Assembly (NCBI GenBank): GCA_002454165.1
Contig: DKIG01000006.1
Span: 1-64,000 of the forward strand
Direction: 5' to 3'
Length of the DNA: 64,000 nucleotides
From: Gammaproteobacteria bacterium UBA6724
GTDB taxonomy: Bacteria > Pseudomonadota > Gammaproteobacteria > Pseudomonadales > Azotimanducaceae
Program-made: the position numbers and the translations under genes
Notes under the pieces: model-generated
What the model saw: the letters and a program-made list of their open reading frames with translations, nothing else
The model's database searches: none
Told to the model about the DNA's origin: nothing
Part shown: one piece after another, positions 9,002-19,033 of the stretch
Numbering within the stretch: position 1 is the stretch's first letter
Layout of the letters: every line of letters begins with the position of its first letter

Positions 9002-10411
9002 CTATGAAGCCTTCTTGTAAGGCGGGCGCATGCTGGCAGCAAGTTTGGACACCATGGTTGATTGGGAATAGATTGATTTGGCGTGGCTGAAATTTCTGAA
9101 GCCGTCATAGCCATGATAGGCACCCATTCCACTTGGACCAACGCCACCGAACGGCAGGTCTTCCTGGGCGACATGCATGATGACATCGTTGAGAGTCACG
9201 CCACCTGATGTGGTGTGCGTCAGCACCTTGCGCTCCTCGGCGGCGTCCTGACCGAAGTAATACAAGCCGAGGGGGCGATCCCGGTGGTTAATATATGCCA
9301 GGGTCTCATCCAGATCCTTGTATTCTTTTACTGGTAGCAAAGGACCAAAAATTTCATCCTGCATGATTTGCATATCATCAGAAGGGTTCAACACCAATGT
9401 CGGCGGGATACGACGATGTTGCTGCTGAGAAAAATCTTCATCGGCAGGATTGATCTCAACAAGATCCGCTCCCTTTTCCTTAGCATCATCAAGGTAGGCT
9501 GTTAATCGCTCATAGTGGCGTTCGTTGATGATGGAAGTATAGTCAGGATTATCCTTGAGGTTCGGGAACATCTTCGTCACTGAGTCTCGGGCCGCCTGAA
9601 CAAATTCGTCCCTGCTTTCTTCTGGCACAAAAACATAGTCCGGTGCCAGACAGATCTGCCCCGCGTTCATCGTCTTGCCAGCCATGATGTTAGTCGCTGC
9701 GAGTGCCATGTTTGCAGAGCGGCCAACGATGACCGGCGACTTACCACCGAGTTCCAGGGTCACCGGTACCAGGTTTTCGGCGGCGGCACGCATCACATGC
9801 TTGGCAATAGAAGTCGCACCGGTAAAAAGCAGATGGTCAAACGGCAGTTGACTAAATGCGCTACCAACAGTTGGGCCACCAGTAAATACCGCAACCTCAT
9901 CTGCATCATAATCTGCCGCAAATAGTGTCCGCATCAAGTCGGAAGTCAAAGGCGTAAATTCAGAAGGTTTGATCATGCATCTGTTCCCGGCAGAGAAAAT
10001 TCCCGCCAGCGGAGAGAAGGTCAACTGCACCGGGAAATTCCAGGGGCTGATACAGCCGACAACGCCGAGGGGTTGATATTCAATTCGTCCCCGGGCACCA
10101 AACAATCCTAAAGGAAACATTACTTTTCGTTTCTCCGGCTTGAGCCAACTTTTGATGTGTTTCTTGGCGTGTTCTAGGGGACCAATTGCGCCATCAATGT
10201 CGGTTAGTTTGGATTGCTCCAAGGAACGATGCCCAAAGTCGGCAGCCATGGCTTCGCTGAGCTTTATGCCATGTAGTTTCAGGATATTGATAGCCCGGTC
10301 TATCCGGTCAACTCGTACTGGGATGCTGACCTCGCCTTCCGCCAGGAGGGCCTGTTTTTGCTTGTTCAGTACCGCCTGCATACTTTCCTGGGTTGGTTCC
10401 GTGTCTGTCAT
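9002..10411 (-). CDS. Coniferyl-type aldehyde dehydrogenase
   Basis: A 469-residue NAD(P)-dependent aldehyde dehydrogenase of the CalB/coniferyl aldehyde group, shorter than the usual 490-500 class. The catalytic cysteine is in NAGQICLAPDY and the general-base glutamate in TLELGGKSPV; the cofactor loop lies around FTGATSIAKH. The C-terminal LPFGGVGPSGMGAYHG block is typical. It oxidises aromatic or medium-chain aldehydes to acids. The ATG at 10411 follows GGAGTATCAA, better than an upstream in-frame ATG at 10462. It is divergent from leuC, with a tandem repeat between them. Confidence 0.85.
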   Translation of the reverse strand: MTDTEPTQESMQAVLNKQKQALLAEGEVSIPVRVDRIDRAINILKLHGIKLSEAMAADFGHRSLEQSKLTDIDGAIGPLEHAKKHIKSWLKPEKRKVMFPLGLFGARGRIEYQPLGVVGCISPWNFPVQLTFSPLAGIFSAGNRCMIKPSEFTPLTSDLMRTLFAADYDADEVAVFTGGPTVGSAFSQLPFDHLLFTGATSIAKHVMRAAAENLVPVTLELGGKSPVIVGRSANMALAATNIMAGKTMNAGQICLAPDYVFVPEESRDEFVQAARDSVTKMFPNLKDNPDYTSIINERHYERLTAYLDDAKEKGADLVEINPADEDFSQQQHRRIPPTLVLNPSDDMQIMQDEIFGPLLPVKEYKDLDETLAYINHRDRPLGLYYFGQDAAEERKVLTHTTSGGVTLNDVIMHVAQEDLPFGGVGPSGMGAYHGYDGFRNFSHAKSIYSQSTMVSKLAASMRPPYKKAS

Positions 10412-10474
10412 TTGATACTCCATAAAAATGATGAAGGGTAAATTATGAACAAAAAAGCACAATACAACAAAAGA

Positions 10475-10574
10475 AAAGAGCCTTCAGCGTTTTGAGTATA
10501 AAGAGCCTTCAGCGGTTTGAGTATAAAGAGCCTTCAGCGTTTTGAGTATAAAGAGCCCTCAGCGGTTTGGGTAG
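10475..10574. repeat. Four-copy 25-bp tandem repeat
   Basis: Four head-to-tail units of 25 bases start at 10475, 10500, 10525 and 10550. Each begins AAAGAGCC and contains TCAGCG and, except the last, TTTGAGTAT. Copies differ at one or two positions, and the last decays at its end. The array fills the gap between the divergent aldehyde dehydrogenase and leuC genes. Each junction makes TATAAAG, so the array might carry repeated -10-like words or be a small VNTR. Confidence 0.85.
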
Positions 10575-10663
10575 AATGACGGATAAACGGAAGGTGGCAA
10601 AATGCCTGCCTCAGGTCTACAATCCAGCACCTTTATTTGAGCAGTGAAAGTCCCGGGGTGATA

Positions 10664-12085
10664 ATGGGAAAGAGCCTTTATCAGAAGGTGTGGGACAAGC
10701 ATCTGGTACGACAACTGGACAATGGACAATACCAACTATTCATGGCGTTGCATTTGATCCATGAAGTCACCAGTCCCCAGGCTTTCGGCATGTTGAAGGA
10801 GCGGGGTCTAAAGGTGGCGTTTCCCGATAGAACCTACGCCACGGTGGATCATATTATTCCGACAGACAATCAAGCCAGGCCCTTTGCCGATGACATGGCG
10901 GAGAAGATGATCCAATTTCTTGACGAGGCGGTGGCGGAACATGGCATAGAATATTTTCCGCCGGGCTCAGGGGCTCAGGGGATAGTGCATGTCGTGGGTC
11001 CCGAACTTGGTTTGACGCAACCGGGCATGACCATCTGCTGTGGCGACAGTCACACGGCTACTCACGGTGCTTTTGGTTGCATTGCGCTCGGCATAGGTAC
11101 CAGCCAAGTCAGAGATGTATTGGCAACTCAGACCCTTGCCATGGATCCCCTGAAGGTGAGACGGATTCGGGTTGAAGGTATGCTCAGTCCTGGCGTTACT
11201 GCCAAGGATGTGATTCTGCATATCATCCGTGTGTCTGGCGTGAAGGGTGGCGTCGGATATGCCTATGAGTATGCGGGTTCAGTCATTGAAAATATGACGA
11301 TGGAAGAGCGTATGACAGTATGCAATATGAGCATTGAAGGCGGTGCCAGGTGCGGTTATGTGAATCCAGATGAGACGACCTTTGAATATCTTCGAGGCAG
11401 GGAGAGAGTGCCTACCGGTGATGAATTTGATGCGGCAGTTGCTATCTGGCGAGATTTTGCTTCCGACGCAGACGCGGTTTTTGATGACGAACTCGTCATT
11501 GATGCCGACGACATCATGCCTACGGTGACCTGGGGCATTACGCCAGGACAGGCAATTTCCATTGATGAATCCGTTCCCAATCCAGATCAGATGCAGGGGT
11601 TGGAGAAACATCATGTAACGGACGCTTTGCAATATATGCATCTGGAAGCAGATATGCCCATTAAGGGGACAAGAATTGATGTCGCCTTTATTGGCAGTTG
11701 CACCAATGGCCGGCTGAGTGACTTTGAGCTGGTGGCGGGCTATATCAAGGGCCGGGAGGTTGCGCCCTCAGTGCGGGCGATAGCAGTGCCAGGTTCAGAA
11801 AAAGTCGATAGTGCCGCCAGGGCAAAGAATCTGCACACCATCTTTGAAGAAGCCGGTTTTGAATGGCGCAAGCCTGGGTGTTCCATGTGTCTGGCGATGA
11901 ATCCGGACAAATTGATCGGGGACCAGATTTGTGCTTCAAGTTCCAACCGAAACTTTATTGGCAGGCAGGGCTCGCCCACCGGCAGAACCATATTGATGAG
12001 CCCCATTATGGTGGCTGCGGCGGCAATTGAAGGGAAGGTAGCAGATGCAAGGGAAGTGTTTCATTTGAGCGGGCAAACATCATGA
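10664..12085 (+). CDS. leuC: 3-isopropylmalate/citramalate dehydratase, large subunit
   Basis: A 473-residue aconitase-family protein. The [4Fe-4S]-binding cysteines are visible in FIGSCTNGR and in [10 protein letters not shown], and [14 protein letters not shown] is the family's substrate-site block. With LeuD it isomerises isopropylmalate (leucine) or citramalate (isoleucine). The ATG at 10664 is the family's usual start ([11 protein letters not shown]). It overlaps leuD by four bases, and cimA follows, so this copy probably serves the citramalate route at least in part. Confidence 0.93.
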   Translation: MGKSLYQKVWDKHLVRQLDNGQYQLFMALHLIHEVTSPQAFGMLKERGLKVAFPDRTYATVDHIIPTDNQARPFADDMAEKMIQFLDEAVAEHGIEYFPPGSGAQGIVHVVGPELGLTQPGMTICCGDSHTATHGAFGCIALGIGTSQVRDVLATQTLAMDPLKVRRIRVEGMLSPGVTAKDVILHIIRVSGVKGGVGYAYEYAGSVIENMTMEERMTVCNMSIEGGARCGYVNPDETTFEYLRGRERVPTGDEFDAAVAIWRDFASDADAVFDDELVIDADDIMPTVTWGITPGQAISIDESVPNPDQMQGLEKHHVTDALQYMHLEADMPIKGTRIDVAFIGSCTNGRLSDFELVAGYIKGREVAPSVRAIAVPGSEKVDSAARAKNLHTIFEEAGFEWRKPGCSMCLAMNPDKLIGDQICASSSNRNFIGRQGSPTGRTILMSPIMVAAAAIEGKVADAREVFHLSGQTS

Positions 12086-12705
12086 GTCCTGCCGCTCGTC
12101 CAGTGCCCACCAGTCATCCAGTGATCACCAAGTTGCTTGGCACTGGCATCTATGTTCAGGGCAATGACATTGATACAGACAGGATCATCCCTGCCAGATT
12201 TCTCAAATGTGTGACTTTTGATGAACTTGGTCCGGCGCTGTTTTACGATCAACGATTTACCGAAACTGGCGACTCAAAGCATCATCTGCTGGATGCTCCT
12301 TGCCATAAAGGCGCGGAGATATTGATAGCAGATAATAATTTTGGTTGTGGTTCATCTCGGGAACATGCGCCTCAAGCGATTCACAAATTTGGCATAAAGG
12401 CGATCATTGCCGGTTCCTTTGCAGAGATCTTCCAAGGCAACTGTACCACCCTGGGTATTCCCTGCCTGGTCATGGCGGAAGAGGCAAGGAAGGAAATCGC
12501 CAAGACAGTGTTGGATACCCCGGATGCGGAGTTGTTGATTGATATTGAAAAGATGCAAGTCACTTGCGCCAACAATGTCTATTCCGTCATGATGAAGGCA
12601 TCAAGTCGGCAGGCTTTCATGGCGGGCACCTATGACCCGCTGGAACATCTTCTTGATGGCATGGAAGATATCCGGCGCAAGGCGAGAAGACTCGGTTACG
12701 CCTAG
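12082..12705 (+). CDS. leuD: 3-isopropylmalate/citramalate dehydratase, small subunit
   Basis: A 207-residue small subunit with the swivel-domain motifs [13 protein letters not shown] near the N-terminus and [13 protein letters not shown] near 87-99. It forms the LeuCD heterodimer with the preceding gene, whose stop overlaps its ATG. Length matches bacterial LeuD. There is no leuB or leuA beside it, unlike a standard leu operon; cimA follows instead. Confidence 0.92.
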   Translation: MSPAARPVPTSHPVITKLLGTGIYVQGNDIDTDRIIPARFLKCVTFDELGPALFYDQRFTETGDSKHHLLDAPCHKGAEILIADNNFGCGSSREHAPQAIHKFGIKAIIAGSFAEIFQGNCTTLGIPCLVMAEEARKEIAKTVLDTPDAELLIDIEKMQVTCANNVYSVMMKASSRQAFMAGTYDPLEHLLDGMEDIRRKARRLGYA

Positions 12706-12717
12706 CTAGAGGTTGTG

Positions 12718-14400
12718 ATGGCAAGAAAGAAAATAGAAATATATGACACCACCCTGAGAGACGGTAACCAGGGCGAGGGTGTCAGCCTCAGCCTCAAGGA
12801 TAAACTGGATATTACTCTTGCCTTGAGTGAAATTGGCGTGGACTATGTGGAAGGCGGCTGGCCAGGTTCCAATCCCAAGGATGATGAGTATTTCCAAAAA
12901 GTAGGCTCACTGGAACTGGATAACCTCAAGGTGGTTGCCTTCGGCTCAACCCACCGTGCTGACACGGCACCATCGGAAGACTTTTTCCTGCGAAAACTTA
13001 TTGCCGCCAAGGCGGATGTAGTGTGTATCTTTGGCAAGAGTTGGGATCTACATGTTGAGCAGGCCTTGCGGGTGTCGGCGGCAAAGAATCTGGAGATGAT
13101 TACCCATTCTGTTGCCCACCTGTCCGAGGCGACCGGAAACCCCGTTTTTTACGACGCGGAACATTTTTTTGATGGTTTCAAAAGTGATCCCGGCTATGCG
13201 CTGGCATCAATACAGGCCGCTGTTGATGGTGGCGCATCCAGGGTCATTCTCTGTGATACCAATGGCGGGATCATGCCTCATGAGGTGGCAGAAGCCATTC
13301 GGGAAGTCAGGAAGACAGTCCCCGAAGTCAAGCTGGGCATTCATGTTCATAATGACGGTGGCCTTGCTGTCGCCAACACCCTACGCGCCATTGAGGAGGG
13401 AGTGATCCAGGTACAGGGTACAATCAACGGTACCGGCGAACGATGTGGCAATGTTGATCTAACTGCCGTTCTCGCCAATCTTGAATTAAAGATGAACTAC
13501 GATTGTCTTCCCCCAGGCAGGCTTGCAGGTTTGATGGGCATTTCCAGGAAGGTCTGGGAGTGTCTGGGTATCAAGGGTCCGTCAGGGCAGCCTTTTGTAG
13601 GTCCTTCCGCCTTTGCACACAAGGGTGGTATCCATGTCAGTGCCGTGCAACGTAATCCGGAAACCTATGAACACATCAGCCCGGAGTCGGTTGGCAATTC
13701 AAGAAAAATTCTTATCAGTGAGTTGGCGGGGACTTCCAACCTGAGAGCAAAATTGGCGAATAGATACCCTGAAATAGAAAACAACAATCTTGTCAAGGCT
13801 ATTTTGAATGACATACAGGAAAAGGAGCATAGGGGCTATGTTTTTGAGAATGCCGATGGCAGTTTTGATCTCCTTGTGCGGCGGCATCTGGGCAAAATCA
13901 ACGCCGGTTTTGAGCCAATTTACTATCGGATATATTCACCGAGTAGTTCAGCACAGGACTTGCCTGATACCGCGTCTGGTCATGAGATAGATTCGGACCT
14001 GGATGGTCAGATTGAAGCCTCCGTCAAGGTGAGTGTCGGCGGCAAGGCGCAGCTCTGTGCCGCCGAAGGCAATGGGCCTGTTGATGCGCTCAACAAGGCT
14101 TTGCAGAAAGCACTCGTTGATGCCTGTCCGGTCGTCAAGGAGTTGCACCTGACCGACTATAGCGTGAAGGTCGTCAACAGTACCCAGGAAACTGCCGCCA
14201 AGGTCCGGGTCTATCTTGAACATAGTTTCCAGGGTGAAATTTTCGGCACTGTTGGGGTGAATGTTGACATCATCAAGGCGAGTTGGAATGCGCTGGTTGA
14301 AGCCTATCAATATGCTTTGATACAGCGTACTGAATTTGTCCAGGACCTCCAGGACAGCAAAGGAGAAAGTGGTGAAGGTCGACGCACATCTCACATCTGA
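12718..14400 (+). CDS. cimA: (R)-citramalate synthase, CimA type
   Basis: A 560-residue protein. An N-terminal HMGL-like TIM barrel opens with EIYDTTLRDGNQGEG and contains EGGWPGSNPKD, typical of the CimA subgroup rather than LeuA. HVHNDGGLAVANT is the metal-binding HxH block. A C-terminal LeuA allosteric domain spans ~420-540 and should bind isoleucine. It condenses pyruvate with acetyl-CoA to citramalate, the threonine-independent entry to isoleucine. The ATG at 12718 follows AGAGG. It lies directly behind leuCD, which catalyse the next step. Confidence 0.88.
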   Translation: MARKKIEIYDTTLRDGNQGEGVSLSLKDKLDITLALSEIGVDYVEGGWPGSNPKDDEYFQKVGSLELDNLKVVAFGSTHRADTAPSEDFFLRKLIAAKADVVCIFGKSWDLHVEQALRVSAAKNLEMITHSVAHLSEATGNPVFYDAEHFFDGFKSDPGYALASIQAAVDGGASRVILCDTNGGIMPHEVAEAIREVRKTVPEVKLGIHVHNDGGLAVANTLRAIEEGVIQVQGTINGTGERCGNVDLTAVLANLELKMNYDCLPPGRLAGLMGISRKVWECLGIKGPSGQPFVGPSAFAHKGGIHVSAVQRNPETYEHISPESVGNSRKILISELAGTSNLRAKLANRYPEIENNNLVKAILNDIQEKEHRGYVFENADGSFDLLVRRHLGKINAGFEPIYYRIYSPSSSAQDLPDTASGHEIDSDLDGQIEASVKVSVGGKAQLCAAEGNGPVDALNKALQKALVDACPVVKELHLTDYSVKVVNSTQETAAKVRVYLEHSFQGEIFGTVGVNVDIIKASWNALVEAYQYALIQRTEFVQDLQDSKGESGEGRRTSHI

Positions 14401-15376
14401 CTGGCGGCAAATACCCAACAGCATTAAAGAATTAGAATCGGCTGGCTATGATGGTGCTGGCACGGCAGAGATGAATCATGACCCCTTCTATCCGCTCTTG
14501 CTGGCAGCGGAACACAGTGAAAACATTGAACTGAGCACTGGCATTGCGGTTGCTTTTGCGCGTAGTCCTATGATCCTGGCAAATCAGGGGCATGATCTCA
14601 ACGCCTATTCCAAGGGACGATTTACCCTAGGGCTCGGCTCACAGATACGGGCTCATATCACCAAACGATTTAGCATGCCTTGGGGCGCACCGGCACCACA
14701 GATGCGTGAACTTATCCAAGCTATGCGTGCTATCTGGGCAAACTGGTACGACCAGGAACCCCTGCGCTTTGAGGGCAAGTATTATCAGCATACTTTGATG
14801 ACCCCGGCCTTTACCCCAGAAAATACAAAATACGGCGCACCCAGGGTTACCCTTGCCGCGGTGGGACCGATTATGACGGAAGTGGCAGGTGAGGTAGCAG
14901 ACGGGCTGATCATTCATCCCTTCAGTAACGAAAAATATATCAGAGAGGTCACCCTGCCCGCCCTTGAAAGAGGGCTTGCCCGGTCTGGACGCAGTCGGGA
15001 CGAGTTTGAAATCAACTATTCGCCCTTTGTGATTTCCGGGAAGGACGAAGAGAGTTTTGAGCGTGAAAAAACGAACGCAAAAAACAGGATTGCTTTCTAT
15101 GGCTCCACGCCCGCATATAAAAATGTCCTCGGTGTGCACGGCTGGGGCGAGATGCAACTGGATTTGAACCAGATGTCCAAACAGGGAAGATGGCAGGAAA
15201 TGGGAGAAATGATTACCGACGAGATGTTAAATGTGTTCGGTATCATGGATGAACCGGGAAATCTCGTGGCGAGAATAAAGACACGCTTTGATGGGCTAAT
15301 TGATCGAACCAGCGGTGACTTCCACTTTGTCAATGACGAGGACCGACTACAAATGATCGCGGATTTGCGGGCATAG
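14372..15376 (+). CDS. Luciferase-like (LLM class) flavin/F420-dependent oxidoreductase
   Basis: A 334-residue TIM-barrel protein of the bacterial-luciferase superfamily, subgroup with the TIGR03617-type layout: KVDAHL start, then LSTGIAVAFARSPMILA and GRFTLGLGSQ. These enzymes use reduced FMN or F420; which one is not clear. The GTG at 14372 has AGGAG six bases upstream and lies inside the end of cimA (29-base overlap), so translation is probably coupled. A link to branched-chain amino acids is not known; the substrate is unknown. Confidence 0.75.
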   Translation: MKVDAHLTSDWRQIPNSIKELESAGYDGAGTAEMNHDPFYPLLLAAEHSENIELSTGIAVAFARSPMILANQGHDLNAYSKGRFTLGLGSQIRAHITKRFSMPWGAPAPQMRELIQAMRAIWANWYDQEPLRFEGKYYQHTLMTPAFTPENTKYGAPRVTLAAVGPIMTEVAGEVADGLIIHPFSNEKYIREVTLPALERGLARSGRSRDEFEINYSPFVISGKDEESFEREKTNAKNRIAFYGSTPAYKNVLGVHGWGEMQLDLNQMSKQGRWQEMGEMITDEMLNVFGIMDEPGNLVARIKTRFDGLIDRTSGDFHFVNDEDRLQMIADLRA

Positions 15377-15442
15377 AGTTTGTCTGCACTATGAACAGAA
15401 ATGATTAGAAACATCTAACTTTTATTGAAATAGGAGTGAAAA

Positions 15443-16252
15443 ATGGTAATGACTAGAAAACCTATTATCATCGCTGTTGTTGTTTTGTTACTCGGCATTG
15501 TAGCACTTGGCTATTTTCTGATAGATGAGGATGCCGACACTAGCCCCAAAGTAACGATCCCTGTGCCACCAGAAGTACCCAGCCCGCCCAGTTCCGTGGA
15601 GGACGAACCTGACCCTGGGTCAGACGCGTCTGAAGAAGATGACCCTCTCTTTGTCTTACCTTTGTTGGATGATAGCGATGCACTGGTGAGGGATGGTGTG
15701 CTTGATATGACCCGTAATGAGGACATCAATGCCTGGTTGGGGGTTGATAATCTTATTCGGAAGTTTGTTGCCTCTGTCGATAATCTGGCACAGGGTCAGA
15801 TAGCCAAAGAACCTGCCCAGGTCATGACGCCCAGAGGGAAATTTCTCGTAACCCCGATTGATGATGAGACCTGGTATCTCAATACAGAATCCTACGCTCG
15901 TTACAATCTCTTTGGTGACATTGTGGAATCAATTGATGCGCGGCGAGCGGCGGAGTTTTATCTGCTCATCCGCTTTCTGCTTCAGGATGCTTATGATGAC
16001 CTGGGATATGGCAATCAATCTTTTGATGCCAGGCTATTTCAGGCGATTGGCAGGCTTTTGGAAACCCCGGTCATTGACAAACCAATTCGATTGGTGAGGC
16101 CCGGTGTTTTTTATGAATTTGAAGACCCCAGATTGGAAGCCTTAAGTGGGGCACAAAAGCAAATGCTCAGAATGGGACCGGATAATACTCGGCACTTGCA
16201 AGCGAAACTGAGCGAAGTGGCATTAGAGTTGCGACCACTGTTGGATGAGTAA
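15443..16252 (+). CDS. DUF3014 membrane-anchored protein
   Basis: A 269-residue protein with an N-terminal membrane anchor (IIIAVVVLLLGIVALGYFL), a proline- and acid-rich linker to ~70, then a globular DUF3014 domain (NAWLGVDNLIRKFVASVDNLA, later DTRHLQAKLSEVALELR). The bulk should lie in the periplasm. Its function is unknown. AGGAG precedes the ATG. It stands alone, 66 bases behind the luciferase-like gene. Confidence 0.8.
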   Translation: MVMTRKPIIIAVVVLLLGIVALGYFLIDEDADTSPKVTIPVPPEVPSPPSSVEDEPDPGSDASEEDDPLFVLPLLDDSDALVRDGVLDMTRNEDINAWLGVDNLIRKFVASVDNLAQGQIAKEPAQVMTPRGKFLVTPIDDETWYLNTESYARYNLFGDIVESIDARRAAEFYLLIRFLLQDAYDDLGYGNQSFDARLFQAIGRLLETPVIDKPIRLVRPGVFYEFEDPRLEALSGAQKQMLRMGPDNTRHLQAKLSEVALELRPLLDE

Positions 16253-16371
16253 AACGCTACTAGGTGTCAGTCGTGGTGGCTAAGGCCTGTCCCAGAGAGA
16301 GAGCCCCCTCCCTTTTTTCCTCCCCCACAACCCATGATGAGGCTCTACAAGAGCATGGGGGCTGGTGGGTA

Positions 16372-16707
16372 TCAGGAAACTGTCTCAATCGCATCCTGAA
16401 CCGAGTCATGGATGGGTACGATATTGTGGAATCCGGTGATCTGGAATATTTCCATAATTTCTGGCGACAATTCCGCCAGGCAAAATTTGCAACTGTTCTG
16501 TTCGGCTTTCTTCGCCAATACCAGAATACTACGAAGCCCGGCACTGCTGACATAATCCAGAGAAGAGAAGTCAATCACCAGGGCACTACCTTCCAACTCC
16601 ACATGCCCCGTCAACTGGCTTTCAAATGATGTTAATGCATCTGAGTCCAAGCGTCCTACTGGCTTGGCAATCCGTAGTTCGTCACGCTCTTCAATTGAAA
16701 TTTCCAT
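16372..16707 (-). CDS. STAS-domain anti-sigma factor antagonist-like protein
   Basis: A 111-residue single STAS domain. The loop DYVSSAGLRSILVLAKKAE contains the serine that SpoIIAA-type proteins phosphorylate and release by partner-switching. A partner kinase or phosphatase is not seen nearby. The ATG at 16707 follows AAGGA; a longer form from 16752 lacks a ribosome site. The gene lies 59 bases downstream of the GPP34 gene on the same strand, so they may form an operon. Confidence 0.85.
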   Translation of the reverse strand: MEISIEERDELRIAKPVGRLDSDALTSFESQLTGHVELEGSALVIDFSSLDYVSSAGLRSILVLAKKAEQNSCKFCLAELSPEIMEIFQITGFHNIVPIHDSVQDAIETVS

Positions 16708-16766
16708 AGATAAGATCCTTATCTGGTTTTGTTGTGAGTCGGTTCCCCTCAATAGGGCATTAGGGG

Positions 16767-17465
16767 TTAATAGGGTGCCACAGGTTGCATTCGCATCACA
16801 ATAAAGTCGCTAATGACTTCAGATATAGCATGAGAAACAAGGTCCATCTTACTGATTTGATATATCTTTTCATCAACAATACCAAGTTCTTTGGTGGCAA
16901 GCAGGTCTTCAAAGAACCCGGTGGCGTTGCATAGTGAGATGATTGAAATATCCCTGGAGTCGGGAATGTCATTGCTGAATAGTATTTGCATGATGCGTAA
17001 TTTAACTTCCCGCTCCGCGCGACCATCAACTACCGGATATCGACGGTCCTCAAATACCCAGAGGTATTTCTTGTCTTTTTGTACCAGAATGCCCCGCTTG
17101 ACCAGCAGTTCAAGCGACTTGTTTCTGATGTCATGGCTATTGTCGTAGAATCTGTGCACCCAGGTATTGATGCTTTGTTGTTCTTCGGCGGCGATTTGCT
17201 GGAGATATTCATCAAGTACCAAATGACCAGTCGGGGTGTCCTTCTTAGTGACCCAGAGATTCGTCAGATCGGAATCTATGCGCGAATGCAGTGCCAGGTC
17301 CATCAACACCGCGCCCCCTAGAGCGACATCAAGCGCCAACTGTTGGCGTATATTAATTTTCCCCGTGCTGTCATTCAACAGTAAGAGCAACAACTCCTCA
17401 GGTAAACTCAATGGCATGGATGCCCCGCTTTTTGTGTCGCTGGAATCCGTTTCAGATGCTGTCAT
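16767..17465 (-). CDS. GOLPH3/VPS74 (GPP34) family protein
   Basis: A 232-residue helical protein. LPEELLLLLLNDSTGKI at ~20-36 and the LALDVALGGAVLMDLALHSRI block at ~43-63 match the GPP34 fold, whose eukaryotic members (GOLPH3/Vps74) bind phosphatidylinositol-4-phosphate and glycosyltransferase tails at the Golgi. The middle (TPTGHLVLDEYLQQI) is also family-like. Bacterial members are known mainly from other phyla and their roles are unclear; membrane or lipid-head-group binding is a reasonable inference. It is probably cotranscribed with the STAS gene. Confidence 0.8.
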   Translation of the reverse strand: MTASETDSSDTKSGASMPLSLPEELLLLLLNDSTGKINIRQQLALDVALGGAVLMDLALHSRIDSDLTNLWVTKKDTPTGHLVLDEYLQQIAAEEQQSINTWVHRFYDNSHDIRNKSLELLVKRGILVQKDKKYLWVFEDRRYPVVDGRAEREVKLRIMQILFSNDIPDSRDISIISLCNATGFFEDLLATKELGIVDEKIYQISKMDLVSHAISEVISDFIVMRMQPVAPY

Positions 17466-18001
17466 GGCTATTCACCCCCATGGAACCCTCACTTATTATC
17501 ACGCCAGTACAATTTATCATGCCAGTAGAGTATTATTTTGCACTCTTTCCCAATAGTGCAGAGTTTGCTTCAGTTCCGTGCTCCATTCAAGAGACGGATA
17601 CTACCAGTTATTTATCCCCAGAAACCATGTTGCGGTATTTTTTTGCCTATCTTCTAGCCTATCTTCTGAGCCCATGAACCAACCTCTCTGGGCAGATAAG
17701 AAGCCACTTAGCAGATTATATTGGTAGTGTTACAGATTAAAATTATTGCTTGCAAGTGTTTTTCCAGGTCCGTGTCAGGATTCTACCCTAAAATGTAATC
17801 CTTTACTTGGTACCATAGTGCCCATAGATTCCATAACTACTAGATCCCATAACTACTGACATCATCACTAGAGGTTTCCGACCTCGCCCGGGCATTTATA
17901 TGTGTTGCTCAGGTTGCACTTTAACTGGTTTTCAAGCATAACTCTATCGGATGTCTTACACCATGAATCCACGAGGTTTGGCATGATCGGGCAGGACAAG
18001 C
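17466..18001. other. 536-base intergenic region without a supported gene
   Basis: This divergent spacer sits between the GPP34 gene (leftward) and the multi-pass membrane gene (rightward). It holds an imperfect 12-base tandem duplication (GCCTATCTTCTA / GCCTATCTTCTG, 17645-17668) and a repeated CATAACTACT near 17840-17865. Short frames here lack ribosome sites and family features. Confidence 0.55.
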
Positions 18002-19033
18002 ATGACTGAAGAAACCGGCGCGGCGGGTGATAATCCTGTTCAAAATAGTGCCAAGGACACCTCAGTAGGAAGCAGATTCCGGTCCCTGTTCTTTCGTCTG
18101 TTGACCTGGTCCCTGGCGGCAGGTTGTTTTTATCTTGTTTATCGCCGTATTGACACCGCGGCACAGAATGGTGAATTGACCCTAATGCAGTACCTCGGCA
18201 ACTTCTTCGGGGATGCCGACTGGATTTTATGGCTCATGTTGATGATTCCCTATTCCATCTTTTTCTTTCTGGTGGATTCCCATGCCACCTGGCGGGCGAT
18301 CAAGTGGCTTAACACCAGTAAAATCAGGCTCGGCAATATATTACCCATCCGGGCGAGTGCCTATGTCCTATCCCTGGTCAATGAACAGCTTGGCAAGGGT
18401 GCCATGTCCCTGTACCTCCTGCGGCGGCATAAGATACCCGGCTGGCAGGCATTATCCACTATGATATTTCTGGCGATGATTGAGATTTATCAACTGCTGC
18501 TTTTCTCGGCGGTTGGCGTCTTCATCTACTATGATTTGATAATAGAATCCTCGGTGAGCCTGTTGCTACCGCGCATATTGATCAGCGTCTATATCCTGGC
18601 ACTCCTCTATTTGCCGCTGCATCTGGCTTATTTTAGAGGCCGGATACTGAAAAACTTCAAACTGAGGGACTATCCGATATTCCACGCCATGCGCCATGCC
18701 GAGTTCAAACACTATGTGCTGATTTTGCTGTGTAAGGTGCCGAATCTTTTGGCTGGGGTCATGGTGTATACCCTGGCATTAGAATTATTTAGTGTGCAGG
18801 TTATGTTTGGACAAATGCTGGCGTTTCTTCCCATCATATTTTTGGCGGCGGCTCTGCCACTGCCCTTCCATGCGGGTGCGTTGCTACTCTGGACGGTGCT
18901 CTTCCCTGAATACCCGGAAGTGGGTGTGTTCTCGCTGATAATGCACAGCTTCTTTGTCCTGTTTAACGCAACAATCGGAGTGGTTTTTCTCCCCCGAGCC
19001 AACAAGGAATTATTTATTGAGGAGTCAGCTTAG
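18002..19033 (+). CDS. Multi-pass inner-membrane protein, LPG-synthase-TM-like
   Basis: A 343-residue protein with about eight membrane segments after a polar 25-residue N-terminus. The layout, with GKGAMSLYLLRR after a polar patch and a long hydrophobic C-terminal half, resembles the membrane domain of lysylphosphatidylglycerol synthase / UPF0104 proteins, which flip or bind lipids. No aminoacyl-transferase domain is attached. It ends in a four-base overlap with a convergent CDP-alcohol phosphotransferase. The family call is tentative. Confidence 0.55.
   Translation: MTEETGAAGDNPVQNSAKDTSVGSRFRSLFFRLLTWSLAAGCFYLVYRRIDTAAQNGELTLMQYLGNFFGDADWILWLMLMIPYSIFFFLVDSHATWRAIKWLNTSKIRLGNILPIRASAYVLSLVNEQLGKGAMSLYLLRRHKIPGWQALSTMIFLAMIEIYQLLLFSAVGVFIYYDLIIESSVSLLLPRILISVYILALLYLPLHLAYFRGRILKNFKLRDYPIFHAMRHAEFKHYVLILLCKVPNLLAGVMVYTLALELFSVQVMFGQMLAFLPIIFLAAALPLPFHAGALLLWTVLFPEYPEVGVFSLIMHSFFVLFNATIGVVFLPRANKELFIEESA

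Noticed and set aside
16300..16361. AGCCCCC and GGGGGCT inverted pair as a terminator between the DUF3014 and STAS genes
   Set aside because: The loop would be over 40 bases with no clear T-run at the right place; too weak to call.
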